Shown here: piece by piece, positions 8,741 to 17,358 of the stretch
Numbering within the stretch: the first letter of the stretch is position 1
How the letters are laid out: every line of letters starts with the position of its first letter
DNA from: Oceanobacillus sojae
GTDB lineage: Bacteria > Bacillota > Bacilli > Bacillales > Amphibacillaceae
Reading direction: 5' to 3'
Assembly (NCBI RefSeq): GCF_007991515.1
Contig: NZ_BJYM01000019.1
Coordinates: 34,935-98,934, forward strand
DNA: 64,000 nucleotides
Program-made: the position numbers and the translations under genes
The notes under the pieces: model-generated
Told to the model about the DNA's origin: nothing
The model's database searches: none
What the model saw: only the letters and a program-made list of their open reading frames with translations

Positions 8741-9682
8741 TTGAGTCAGGAGATACTTACAGAACTTAATAAACTATATCCAATTCGTTTCATTAAGACA
8801 GAAGCGGTAACAGATGAGATATTTCGATGCATTTCAGAAGAAGGCAATTACTTTGCAAGAATTACAAACTATAAAAGCTTTGATGAACAGCTGGAGGAAG
8901 TTAATTATACAGATTTCCTGTGTAAGAAAGGATTGGGAGTATCACCAACAATATCTTCTTTCAATGGGAATACAGTAGAAAAACTGATTTATAATAACCG
9001 TGAACTCTTAACAGTGCTTTATAAAGCAGCGCCTGGTGTACATTTACCAAGAAATCAATGGAATGTAGATATACTAAAAGAATTAGGCAGACAAATTGGT
9101 AAATTGCATCGTTTGTCCCGAAAGTTTGAAGAACTGTATCCAATTAAACATATTAATGATTGGCATGATAATGAGGAATACAACTTTCTAAAATATATTC
9201 CTGAAGAAGAATCCACTATCAGAGATGTTGCAGAAGAGGTTTTATCAACTATAAAACAAATTCCTCAAAATAATTCGAATTATGGGTTGTTACATGGTGA
9301 TTTATGGCTGGAAAACATATTGGTGGATGAAAATTCGAATGTAACAATGGTTGATTTTCAAGATTGTGAAAAGCATTATTATATTTACGATCTAGCAGTT
9401 CCTATATACAGTGCAGTGGAGTATTCATTTGCAGGCGGAGGCAACATAGCTGAATACGGACGGGGTATTACAAAAGCAATCATTGAGGGATATCAGGAGG
9501 AAAATGATCTGCCTTTGGAAACGTTAGATAAACTGCCCTTATTTATTAAATTAAAAGAATTGTTTGAATACAACATAATGCATATGTACTGGGATAAAGA
9601 AAAGCTGACTGAAGAACAGATAAGAATAATGAATCATTTTAGAATAAGGATAGAACTAGAGTCTTCTTTTTTTGAAAGCTGA
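8741..9682 (+). CDS. Aminoglycoside/choline-kinase-like phosphotransferase (APH family)
   Basis: A 313-residue protein of the APH/homoserine-kinase-type kinase fold. LLHGDLWLENILVDE is Brenner's catalytic motif and VDFQDCEKHYYIYDLA holds the metal-binding D plus the conserved YDLA segment. I chose TTG 8741 because GGAGAAGG precedes it at good spacing; an earlier TTG at 8708 has no site. The N-terminal lobe lacks an obvious resistance signature, so this is more likely a metabolic small-molecule kinase (spectinomycin-phosphotransferase-like or CotS-like) than a drug-resistance enzyme. Likely co-transcribed with the thioesterase. Confidence 0.8.
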   Translation: MSQEILTELNKLYPIRFIKTEAVTDEIFRCISEEGNYFARITNYKSFDEQLEEVNYTDFLCKKGLGVSPTISSFNGNTVEKLIYNNRELLTVLYKAAPGVHLPRNQWNVDILKELGRQIGKLHRLSRKFEELYPIKHINDWHDNEEYNFLKYIPEEESTIRDVAEEVLSTIKQIPQNNSNYGLLHGDLWLENILVDENSNVTMVDFQDCEKHYYIYDLAVPIYSAVEYSFAGGGNIAEYGRGITKAIIEGYQEENDLPLETLDKLPLFIKLKELFEYNIMHMYWDKEKLTEEQIRIMNHFRIRIELESSFFES

Positions 9683-9727
9683 TATTTATGAAACGCTGCT
9701 ATGGAAGCGGTAGATTGGTTAATAGAG

Positions 9728-9812
9728 CCAGTTAGTTGAACGGTAATGAAAAAGCAGAAGGGAAGAGGCACTTCAGGTTCCTGCTGATTAAAGCATTACC
9801 GAAAACAACTGG
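9728..9812. other. Long imperfect hairpin in intergenic space
   Basis: Nested complementary segments: CCAGTT/AACTGG with TTG/CAA, then CGGTAATG/CATTACCG (8 bp perfect), then AGCAG/CTGCT, then GAAG/CTTC at the tip. It lies between the kinase gene and the next promoter and has no T-run, so it is not a simple terminator. It may be a structured RNA or a small repeat. Confidence 0.5.
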
Positions 9813-9838
9813 TTTATAACTAACTTCAAATTAAAACA

Positions 9839-9867
9839 TTGACTTTATTTGTATGAAAAGATAGAAT
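9839..9867 (+). promoter_or_regulatory. Sigma-A promoter of the second tetR-type gene
   Basis: TTGACT, 17-base spacer, TAGAAT. The operator-like palindrome at 9881 lies immediately downstream over the transcribed start. Confidence 0.8.
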
Positions 9868-9880
9868 AGTAACCAATAAA

Positions 9881-9904
9881 ATGTTAGTTATCAATAACAT
9901 ACAT
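9881..9904. promoter_or_regulatory. Operator of the second TetR regulator (autoregulatory site)
   Basis: ATGTTAGTTA-TCAA-TAACATACAT, an imperfect inverted repeat (8 of 10 paired). The left arm is identical to the core of the stronger operator at 10655-10692, so both are probably bound by the TetR protein encoded between them. Confidence 0.65.
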
Positions 9905-9926
9905 TTCTGAAAGTGGAGGTGACGTT

Positions 9927-10514
9927 ATGTCGAAGAATAAATTAAGTACATCAGACAGGATATTACAATCTGCACTTCAATTAATGAAGGAAAAAGGATT
10001 CCAGCCAGTGACCATTAAGGAAATTGCAGATGCAGCTAATGTAAGCGAAATGACGATTTTTCGCCACTTTGAAACAAAAAAAGGAGTTCTGGAGGCAGCG
10101 ATTGAAAGAAATACGGTTGTTCCCGGGTTTAAGCAGATACTTGATAAAGACATTGTTTGGAATTTGGAAAAAGATTTGCTGCAGATAGCCAATTTATACC
10201 TTGACCTTATGAAGCGTTATGAATCTATTTGTTTAATTGCTGTTCAAGAAAGAGCATCAATGCCTGAATTAGTCGATCTGGTGTCTGACAACACAGAGCA
10301 GTTAAAAGGATATATCACGGCATATTTTAATACCATGCAGGAGGAAGGGAAGATGAAGCAAACAGATTCTTATACGCAGGCATCTATATTTTTAGCGACC
10401 TTGTTCAGCTATTTTATTTCTACTGCATTATGGAAAGAAAAATTTATCACTGTAGCAAAGGAGGAGTTTATTAAAAATAGTGTACAAACATTTTGTTATG
10501 GACTTCAACCGTAA
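9927..10514 (+). CDS. TetR/AcrR family transcriptional regulator
   Basis: A 195-residue repressor. The helix-turn-helix is VTIKEIADAANVSEMTIFRH (about residues 28-47), followed by FETKKGVLEAAI, a standard TetR/AcrR N-terminus. The C-terminal ligand domain is not specific. GTGGAGGTGACGTT precedes the ATG. The same operator sequence occurs before this gene and before the NAD(P)-binding protein gene downstream, so it likely controls itself and that gene. Confidence 0.87.
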   Translation: MSKNKLSTSDRILQSALQLMKEKGFQPVTIKEIADAANVSEMTIFRHFETKKGVLEAAIERNTVVPGFKQILDKDIVWNLEKDLLQIANLYLDLMKRYESICLIAVQERASMPELVDLVSDNTEQLKGYITAYFNTMQEEGKMKQTDSYTQASIFLATLFSYFISTALWKEKFITVAKEEFIKNSVQTFCYGLQP

Positions 10515-10529
10515 AGGAGGTGTTTAAAA

Positions 10530-10658
10530 TTAGCGGACTCCACTAATCGTGTTTATTATTCCAGGCAAGTGTTTCTTATTTTAGCATGGATCTATGCTGT
10601 TTGTATTATTGCTCAAACGCTTATTGCCGGTATGGCAGTCATAATAAAAAATTTATAA
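10530..10658 (+). pseudogene. Relic of a DUF6220-type small membrane protein
   Basis: After a perfect AAAGGAGG site, an open frame of 42 codons starts with TTA where a TTG or ATG is expected. It encodes a hydrophobic segment (VFLILAWIYAVCIIAQTLIA, then GMAV) that looks like the first transmembrane helix of DUF6220 proteins. It then runs into a stop within the operator region, whereas family members are usually over 100 residues. It appears to have lost both its start codon and most of its 3' part. Family naming is from memory of the pattern and is moderate. Confidence 0.5.
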
Positions 10659-10692
10659 TAAATGTTAGTTGTTACTAACTAACATTTATTAT
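10655..10692. promoter_or_regulatory. Strong inverted-repeat operator before the NAD(P)-binding gene
   Basis: Perfect 16-base arms (ATAATAAATGTTAGTT and complement) with spacer GTTACT. A TATAAT at 10654-10659 overlaps the left arm, so binding would block this promoter. Shares ATGTTAGTT with the site at 9881. Confidence 0.8.
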
Positions 10693-10707
10693 TGAGAGGT
10701 GTTTTAT

Positions 10708-11343
10708 ATGAAAATTGTTGTATTTGGAGCCACTGGTGATACAGGAATTCCATTAGTAAAGCAATTACTTCTAGAAGGTCATGAAGTAACAGCAATCGTA
10801 CGAAACCCGGAAAAGTTAGAATTATCCGGAACACGTCTGGAAGTTATAAGAGGGGATGTTTTAAATCCAGCTGCCATAGAAGGAAAGCTGACTGGAAAAG
10901 AGGCCGTATTATCAGTTCTTGGCGGAAATCACCGCCAGCCGACAACGGTTTACTCGGAAGGTATGGCAAATATAATAAAAGAAATGAAGAAATCAGGAGT
11001 TAATCGACTGATTTGCTTATCTGCTGAAACACTTAAATCGAAGGAAGAATCTTCGTTTACAGAGCGTATCCTTGTTAAAGTTTTATGGAGAATATTTCAT
11101 AATTTATATAGTGACATGCAGCGAATGGAAGAAGAAATCTATCAAAGTACAGTTGATTGGACCATTATCCGGCCGCCTTATCTGACTAACGGCGTTCCAA
11201 AAGGGCGTTATCAAATAAGCTTTGATAAACCTGTTAAGAAAGGAAAGGGGCGTATAACCCGGGCGGATTTGGCTGCATCTATAGTAGATCAATTGAAAAA
11301 TCCAGATTCTATTCATAGAGTTGCTTATGTTTGTGCTAAGTAG
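10708..11343 (+). CDS. NAD(P)H-binding atypical SDR (NmrA/YwnB-like)
   Basis: A 211-residue one-domain Rossmann protein. VFGATGDTGIPLVKQL near the N-terminus is the GxxGxxG dinucleotide motif and VIRGDVLNPAAI the conserved aspartate loop; WTIIRPPYLTNG is typical of the NmrA-like atypical SDR group. Such proteins act as flavin reductases, quinone reductases or redox sensors. ATG 10708 is favoured over a GTG three codons upstream because the latter is part of the GAGGTG site. Predicted target of the TetR regulator upstream. Confidence 0.85.
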   Translation: MKIVVFGATGDTGIPLVKQLLLEGHEVTAIVRNPEKLELSGTRLEVIRGDVLNPAAIEGKLTGKEAVLSVLGGNHRQPTTVYSEGMANIIKEMKKSGVNRLICLSAETLKSKEESSFTERILVKVLWRIFHNLYSDMQRMEEEIYQSTVDWTIIRPPYLTNGVPKGRYQISFDKPVKKGKGRITRADLAASIVDQLKNPDSIHRVAYVCAK

Positions 11344-11463
11344 AATATATTTTATGAAAAAATAACAAATGGACCACGCTTTTCACGAAGTTTGCAAGTA
11401 CAAATAGTTCGATATTGCTTTTAGAGGGAATATTCACCCTTTCAAATTCCTCTCAAATTTTTC
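11344..11463. other. Intergenic spacer before terminator
   Basis: AT-rich, no reading frame with a ribosome binding site, and no second structure apart from the terminator that follows. Confidence 0.4.
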
Positions 11464-11500
11464 CCTCCATCGTTTTTTCAAGAAACAATGGAGGTTTTTT
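11464..11500 (+). terminator. Rho-independent terminator
   Basis: CCTCCAT / ATGGAGG stem followed by six T, 120 bases after the NAD(P)-binding gene. Confidence 0.85.
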
Positions 11501-11746
11501 ATGTTTTTATGAAACACGATGCATTTGTTTTTGGGATCAAAATAAATTTTAAAATCTAGCTAACTTCTTCTCTAGATTGAGTTCGGAGGCATCACAATTT
11601 GCTTTATCATAACTGTTCACCTAATTGAATTTTTATGTCGAATCGAGTCGGTTACCAATTTTTACTATGGTTGATTATGAATTCTGACTATGATAAAATG
11701 TCTCATTATTCGTACATATGTTTTGTGAGAATATATTGTTATTATC

Positions 11747-11963
11747 GATAGCGTCAAAGAAAATATGAAAACGCTATCTGATTTTAGAGACTTTAACTTG
11801 GAATCTTTACAAGCATAAATCATAGTGCAAAGATGCAGCTGTCTCTTGCTTCATAAAAATTTATAACTTTTCATGCTTGTCATTCCAAGTAAATTCCTGT
11901 CTCAATAGGAAATTTTAGAAAGGAGGGTATGCTTGACTTTGAGTGGAAAAAATCCTCCATACC
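11747..11963 (+). promoter_or_regulatory. Structured leader upstream of the M20/AbgT/adenine deaminase genes
   Basis: Several inverted repeats follow each other: GATAGCGT/ACGCTATC (11747-11778); ACTTGGAAT/ATTCCAAGT plus ACAAGCAT/ATGCTTGT enclosing a GCAA..TTGC inner stem (11796-11890); AAATTCCT/AGGAAATTT (11891-11915). Then GGAGG can pair with CCTCC and GGTATG with CATACC in a crossing arrangement (11922-11963). No known riboswitch consensus was recognised. It reads as a candidate cis-regulatory RNA. Confidence 0.5.
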
Positions 11964-12026
11964 AATAGTTTGACGGAGAAATCATAAAAATTTTAATGAT
12001 ATGACATTAATAAAAGGAGATGAAGT

Positions 12027-13463
12027 ATGTCTTTATATGATTCAGTACAGAAGAGTATAAAAAATAGTGAGGAAGATTACATAAGAATTTCCAGAGAAAT
12101 TTGGGATAATCCGGAGCTGCGCTTTGAAGAAACAAAGTCCAGTGAAGTGCTGGCAACATATTTGGAACAGAAAGGCTTTGCTGTTGAGCGCGGCATTGCA
12201 GATATTGATACTGCATTTGCAGCTTCATATGGGTCCGGTGGTCCTGTTATTGCGTTTTTAGGTGAATTTGATGCCCTGTCCAACCTCAGTCAGGAACCAG
12301 GAATTGCTGAACAGCGAGCAATGGAAGAAGGCGGCAATGGACATGGCTGCGGTCACCATATGCTTGGCACAAGTGCGATGGCTTCGGCTATTGCTGCACG
12401 AGATTATATGGTGGAGCATAATCTTGAAGGTACTATCCGTTTTTATGGATGTCCCGGTGAAGAAGGCGGATCAGGTAAAACATTCATGGCACGTGAGGGT
12501 GTCTTTGATGATATTGACCTTGCGATATGCTGGCACCCGTGGATATACACCCAAGTATGGGTGAATGAATCACTAGCAAACTATCAGGTGTCATTCAAGT
12601 TCAAAGGTGTATCTACACATGCTGCATCGAGCCCACATCTAGGACGCAGCGCACTTGATGCTGTTGAACTTATGAATGTCGGTGCAAATTATTTAAGAGA
12701 GCACGTAGAAGATACTGCACGGCTGCATTATGCCATTACAAATACAGGCGGCATTTCACCTAATGTGGTTCAGGGAGAAGCCGAAGTTCTATATTTGATG
12801 CGCGATGTCAGTGTGGAGAAGGCTGGCGCCATCTATGAGCGTGTGAAGAAGATCGCTGAAGGCGCAGCACTCATGACAGAAACCGAACTCAGCATTCACT
12901 TTGAAAAGGCATGCTCCAATTTTTTGCGCAATAATGTGCTGGAAGAAGTCATGGAGGAACAGCTTCAAGAAATCGGCGGCCTGTCATACACGGCTGATGA
13001 ACTTGAGTTTGCTAAGAAGATTCAGGAATCACTTACTCCGGATGAAATCCAGTATTCGGAATCACAAATCAGTGATGCATATCATAAAGCTGGACAGGAA
13101 CCCCCTGAATCCGAGGGAGCATTATATGGGAATACAATACCTTATTCCAAGGCATACAATCTTCTTCCCGGTTCGACGGATGTCGGAGATGTCAGTCAGA
13201 TAGCACCAACAGTACAGTGCCTGGCAACATGCTATGCATTCGGCACACAGATGCATACGTGGCAAACAGTTACACAGGGGAAGACGACCTATGCTGCGAA
13301 AGGAATGTTGCATGCAGCGCAGGTTATGGCACAGACTGCTGGGGCGGTTTTAAATAATCCCGAGAAAATCAAAGAAGCTCAAGCGGAATTTGACCGGCGT
13401 AAGGGTGGAAAGAAATATGTATGTCCTATCCCGCAAGGCGTGGTGCCTTCAAAATTAAATTGA
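12027..13463 (+). CDS. M20 family amidohydrolase, AbgB-like (p-aminobenzoyl-glutamate hydrolase type)
   Basis: A 478-residue zinc peptidase/amidohydrolase. GHGCGHHMLGTSAM near residue 110 holds the Cys-Gly-His metal ligands of the M20D group, and GCPGEEGGSGK carries the catalytic Glu pair. Then comes the dimerisation domain (GVSTHAASSPHLGRSALDA). The close neighbour of an AbgT transporter suggests an AbgB-like enzyme that cleaves an N-acyl amino acid or p-aminobenzoyl-glutamate after import. ATG 12027 follows AAAGGAGATG. Cytoplasmic, no signal peptide. Substrate is inferred from context only. Confidence 0.85.
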   Translation: MSLYDSVQKSIKNSEEDYIRISREIWDNPELRFEETKSSEVLATYLEQKGFAVERGIADIDTAFAASYGSGGPVIAFLGEFDALSNLSQEPGIAEQRAMEEGGNGHGCGHHMLGTSAMASAIAARDYMVEHNLEGTIRFYGCPGEEGGSGKTFMAREGVFDDIDLAICWHPWIYTQVWVNESLANYQVSFKFKGVSTHAASSPHLGRSALDAVELMNVGANYLREHVEDTARLHYAITNTGGISPNVVQGEAEVLYLMRDVSVEKAGAIYERVKKIAEGAALMTETELSIHFEKACSNFLRNNVLEEVMEEQLQEIGGLSYTADELEFAKKIQESLTPDEIQYSESQISDAYHKAGQEPPESEGALYGNTIPYSKAYNLLPGSTDVGDVSQIAPTVQCLATCYAFGTQMHTWQTVTQGKTTYAAKGMLHAAQVMAQTAGAVLNNPEKIKEAQAEFDRRKGGKKYVCPIPQGVVPSKLN

Positions 13464-13485
13464 TACTAAACAAGTGAGGTGTACC

Positions 13486-15027
13486 ATGGAAGATACAAAC
13501 CATAAACAAAGCAAGTTCCAACGTGTACTGGATTTCATTGAGCGCTTCGGTAACAAGTTACCTCATCCCTTTTTAATATTCGTTTATCTTGCAGCGATTA
13601 TCATTATTATATCGGCAATCGTTGCCTCCTTTGATATTTCAGTTACACATCCGGGTACAGGGGAAGAAGTTGTGGCTAAGAGCCTTTTGTCAGGTGAAGG
13701 GCTATTGTTTGCCTTGGAAACAATGCTTGAGAACTTTACAGGATTTGCACCGCTCGGGCTTGTACTTACAATGATGTTAGGTATAGGTGTTGCCCAGGGG
13801 GTTGGATTGTTCGATACAGCAATCAAGCTGACCATTGAAAAAGCGCCCCGGGCAGTGATTACATATGCTATTGCTTTTGTAGCGGTTATGGGTAACATAG
13901 CTTCCGATGCTGCTGCTGTCATTGTTCCGCCGCTCGCAGCAATGGTATTCTACTCTTTGGGCAGGCATCCAGTTGCCGGTATTGCAGCCGGTTTCGCCGG
14001 TGCAGTAGGCGGCTTTACTGCGAATTTGCTTATCGCAGGTACAGATGCCCTGCTGGCCGGAATTACCACTGAAGCAGCACGGGCAATTGACCAGGATATG
14101 CTGATCACACCAATTGATAACTATTTCTTTATGGCAACATCCGTCTTCCTGATTGTCCTGCTGGTTGGACTCGTAACTGAGAAAGTCATCGAGCCAAGGC
14201 TCGGAAAATATGATCCAAAGTATGCTGAAGAAGGTATTTTGGCACAGAAGCAGGAGAAAGTTGGCAGAATTGAAATAAAAGCACTCAGGAACAGCATGAT
14301 TGCAGCACTTGTTTATATAGGCGTTATCCTAGCCTTGATCTGGCCTGAAACATCCGTCTTGCGCGGGGAAGGCGGAGTTCTGGTTCCATCGCCATTTCTG
14401 TCAAATATCGTGCCGATTATATTTGTATTTTTCATCGTTGTATCGGTCACATATGGAATATCAGCCAAAACAATTAAGAAGTCAGGAGATATCCCGGTTT
14501 TCATGGCCAGTGCAGTTAAAGATATGGCGCCATATATTGTACTTGTCTTTGCAATTGCGCAGTTTATTGCATACTTCAACTGGACGAATCTGAGTACAAT
14601 TATCGCGGTAAATAGTGCTGATTACCTCCAATCAGTCAATTTTGTCGGCTTACCGCTGATTATTATATTCATTCTGGTGATGGGGATGTTGAACCAGTTC
14701 ATCACAAGCGGTTCAGCCCAGTGGGCGCTAATGGCTCCGGTTTTTGTACCGATGTTCATGCTGCTTGATTTCCATCCGGCGTTTACACAGCTGGCATATC
14801 GAATCGGTGATTCATCGACAGCGCTACTTACACCTTTAAACCCGTACCTGATCATGGTGCTTGGGTTCATGAAGCGTTATGATAAAAGGTCTGGACTTGG
14901 GTCTATCATTTCAACAATGATTCCTTACACGATTGCCCTGATGGTAGGATGGATACTCTTGATGATAGTATGGTTCCTGCTTGATCTGCCGATTGGTCCG
15001 GGGATTAATATTAGATTAGATGGATAA
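13486..15027 (+). CDS. AbgT family transporter
   Basis: A 513-residue membrane protein with about a dozen hydrophobic segments, an N-terminal FNKLPHPF-type motif (FGNKLPHPFLIFVYLAAI) and the C-terminal signature QFITSGSAQWALMAPVFVPM followed by GDSSTALLTPLNPY. These are hallmarks of AbgT proteins, which import p-aminobenzoyl-glutamate or export antifolates using ion gradients. ATG 13486 is preferred over an upstream non-ATG start since GAGGTG is 5 bases before it. It follows the amidohydrolase by 22 bases, so both should be on one transcript. Confidence 0.92.
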   Translation: MEDTNHKQSKFQRVLDFIERFGNKLPHPFLIFVYLAAIIIIISAIVASFDISVTHPGTGEEVVAKSLLSGEGLLFALETMLENFTGFAPLGLVLTMMLGIGVAQGVGLFDTAIKLTIEKAPRAVITYAIAFVAVMGNIASDAAAVIVPPLAAMVFYSLGRHPVAGIAAGFAGAVGGFTANLLIAGTDALLAGITTEAARAIDQDMLITPIDNYFFMATSVFLIVLLVGLVTEKVIEPRLGKYDPKYAEEGILAQKQEKVGRIEIKALRNSMIAALVYIGVILALIWPETSVLRGEGGVLVPSPFLSNIVPIIFVFFIVVSVTYGISAKTIKKSGDIPVFMASAVKDMAPYIVLVFAIAQFIAYFNWTNLSTIIAVNSADYLQSVNFVGLPLIIIFILVMGMLNQFITSGSAQWALMAPVFVPMFMLLDFHPAFTQLAYRIGDSSTALLTPLNPYLIMVLGFMKRYDKRSGLGSIISTMIPYTIALMVGWILLMIVWFLLDLPIGPGINIRLDG

Positions 15028-15091
15028 TTTTAAAAGGTGGGGATATTCTCTCCATCTTTTTTCACGATAGGTAAGCAGAAGAGGAGAGATA

Positions 15092-16861
15092 ATGATGTAT
15101 TCAAGAGAACAGGTAGTTGCTGCTGCACGTGGAGATATTCCAATGGACACAGTAATCCGCGGTGTTCAGCTTGTGAATGTGTTTACCGCTGAAATATACA
15201 CAGCGGATATAGGCATTAAGGAAGATGTCTTTGCTGCAGTGGCACGGTATACAGATAATGCCCCTATATTTGAAATTGCAGGAGAGAAGGAAATCGATGG
15301 CAGTGGGAAATTTGCAGTTCCCGGTTTTATCGATTGTCATGTACATATTGAAAGCACTATGGTGACTCCGGCTAACTTCGCCAAAGCGCTGATCGAAAGA
15401 GGCACGACCACCGCAGTTATTGATCCCCATGAAATTGCAAATGTACTCGGTGTGGATGGCGTCAAATATATGATTGAAGCAACGAAGAACTTGCCAATTG
15501 ATATTCTGGTAACAATACCTTCTGCTGTTCCGGCAGTTCCAGGTCTTGAAACAAGCGGCGCTGTGTTTGGATCGGATGAAATTGGCATGCTGCTAGAGGA
15601 AGAGCGTGTCATCGGTATAGCAGAAATTATGGATTACATCGGTGTAATCAACCAGAGTGAACGGATGACGGGGATTGTTGAAGAAGGGTTGAAAAAGGGT
15701 GTCTATAATGAAGGGCATTTGCCAAGAACAACCGGTCAGAATCTGGATGCTTACATGTCCGCAGGTATCGACTCTGATCATGAGAGCCGATCTACGGAGG
15801 AAATTGTTGAGAAGCTGCGCCAAGGCATGTGTGTGTACATCCGCGAGTCAAGTGTCAGCCAGTTTGCGGATATCGCTGCTGAAGCATGGCGTGAAGTTCC
15901 ATATACAACAAACCTTGCTATGTGCACAGATGATATAGAAGCTAGTGATATGTACCAGGGCGGTCAGATGAATCGTGTTGTCAGAAGATGCATTGAAGAA
16001 GGGATCCCCGCACCGCTTGCCGTGCGTTTTGCAACATTAAATGGTGCGAAACGTTTTAATTTGAGACATCGCGGCGGTATAGGTCCGGGATATATTGCTG
16101 ATTTTTGTCTGGTAAACACACTGGAAGACATGGATGTTACAGATGTATTTACGAAAGGTATTCATCAGGTGAAAGGCGGCAAGCTAATCAATAGAATCAA
16201 GACAACAACTGAAATTCTTAAAGAGGATACTGTAAAGATTCCCGACATTGAAGTGAATGACTTTAATATCAGCATGCCAAATGGAATGGATAGTGTTCGT
16301 ATCAATACGATAGAAATGACCCCAATCGGCACTACAGTAAAAGGAGTACTGGAAATTTCCGCGAAAAATGGAATAATCGATAAATTGCCAGAAGGATATG
16401 TTTTTGCCTCAGTAGTCGGACGGCATGGTCAAGGTCTAAAGCCTTTTGTAGGTATATTAAAGAATGCAGGTCTGAAAACAGGGGCATATGCGACAACATT
16501 ATCTCATGACAGCCATAATCTGGTAGTCGTCGGTACAAACGCAGAAGATATGTATCATGCAGCTAAATATCTTGAATCCTCAGGCGGAGGACTCGTTCTA
16601 TTCGATGATGGGGATGTGAAAGCAGCGATAGATTTACCCGTGGCTGGACTGATGTCAGATCTCCCAGTTGAAACACTCGCACCTGCTATTATAAATTTTA
16701 ATAATATAGCTATAGATATGGGCGTTAAGGTTGGCAGACGGGCTCCTTCAATGGCAATGTCTTCTCTAGCACTCACAGTTATTCCGGAAATACGTATCAG
16801 CAATCTAGGCCTTGTTGATGTGAATAAACAACAATTGCTCCCATTGTTTGTAGAAGGATAA
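15092..16861 (+). CDS. ade: Adenine deaminase-type amidohydrolase
   Basis: A 589-residue metal-dependent amidohydrolase. VPGFIDCHVHIESTMVTP holds the metal-binding His pair, DPHEIANVLG the next motif, and EGHLPRTTG, DSDHESRSTEEIVEKLR and CTDDIEASDM the remaining ligand loops; the C-terminal adenine-deaminase domain (LSHDSHNLVVVGTN) is present. Family members turn adenine into hypoxanthine and ammonia. Two adjacent ATG codons (15092, 15095) follow GAGGAGAG. It lies 65 bases after the AbgT gene in the same orientation. That company makes an alternative purine or pterin-like substrate possible. Confidence 0.9.
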   Translation: MMYSREQVVAAARGDIPMDTVIRGVQLVNVFTAEIYTADIGIKEDVFAAVARYTDNAPIFEIAGEKEIDGSGKFAVPGFIDCHVHIESTMVTPANFAKALIERGTTTAVIDPHEIANVLGVDGVKYMIEATKNLPIDILVTIPSAVPAVPGLETSGAVFGSDEIGMLLEEERVIGIAEIMDYIGVINQSERMTGIVEEGLKKGVYNEGHLPRTTGQNLDAYMSAGIDSDHESRSTEEIVEKLRQGMCVYIRESSVSQFADIAAEAWREVPYTTNLAMCTDDIEASDMYQGGQMNRVVRRCIEEGIPAPLAVRFATLNGAKRFNLRHRGGIGPGYIADFCLVNTLEDMDVTDVFTKGIHQVKGGKLINRIKTTTEILKEDTVKIPDIEVNDFNISMPNGMDSVRINTIEMTPIGTTVKGVLEISAKNGIIDKLPEGYVFASVVGRHGQGLKPFVGILKNAGLKTGAYATTLSHDSHNLVVVGTNAEDMYHAAKYLESSGGGLVLFDDGDVKAAIDLPVAGLMSDLPVETLAPAIINFNNIAIDMGVKVGRRAPSMAMSSLALTVIPEIRISNLGLVDVNKQQLLPLFVEG

Positions 16862-17358
16862 AATCAGACGTGAAACCGGGAGCTTGCTATATGCATTATC
16901 CTGGCAATCAGTAAAACGATAGAAGCAGAATGCTATCTGATTCAAATTGGCTTTCGTATTGTATACGAGTTTTTCTTCCAGAAAACACTCAGATAGATTC
17001 GATATCTGTTGTTGGGGTAAAGCAATAAATATCTACAAGTTATTAAGATCTAGAAGTCTGTAGAAACTACTACAATGTTGAAAACAATTAAATAAAAGTA
17101 AATGAGCAACGGCTTAACCAGACCGTTGCTTTGTTTATTGAAATAAAGAGTCCATATTAAGACTTTCGTAGATGAAATTTCTTGATAAACAACACGCTTA
17201 ATGGAGAAAAGGTCAACTTTCATTTTGGATTTGCCATTCTATACATATGAACAGTCATATCATCATTTTTGGAATCCCTATCCTGTTTTGATATAATTTG
17301 ATAAAGAAAGTAGTTATTGAAATGTAAACAACAATCGAATTAGAGTAGGTGAAAGAGT
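16862..17358. other. Intergenic region with terminator
   Basis: Nothing coding was found apart from the terminator at 17105. The last 60 bases before the next gene contain a possible TTTTGATATAATTTG promoter, not well enough spaced to call. Confidence 0.4.
17105..17135 (+). terminator. Rho-independent terminator
   Basis: AGCAACGG / CCGTTGCT stem with TTGTTT tail. Confidence 0.8.

Noticed and set aside
11929..11973. Leader peptide from ATG 11929 or TTG 11933
   Set aside because: The ATG is too close to the binding site, and the frames of 11-14 codons have no regulatory codon pattern; kept only as part of the leader finding.
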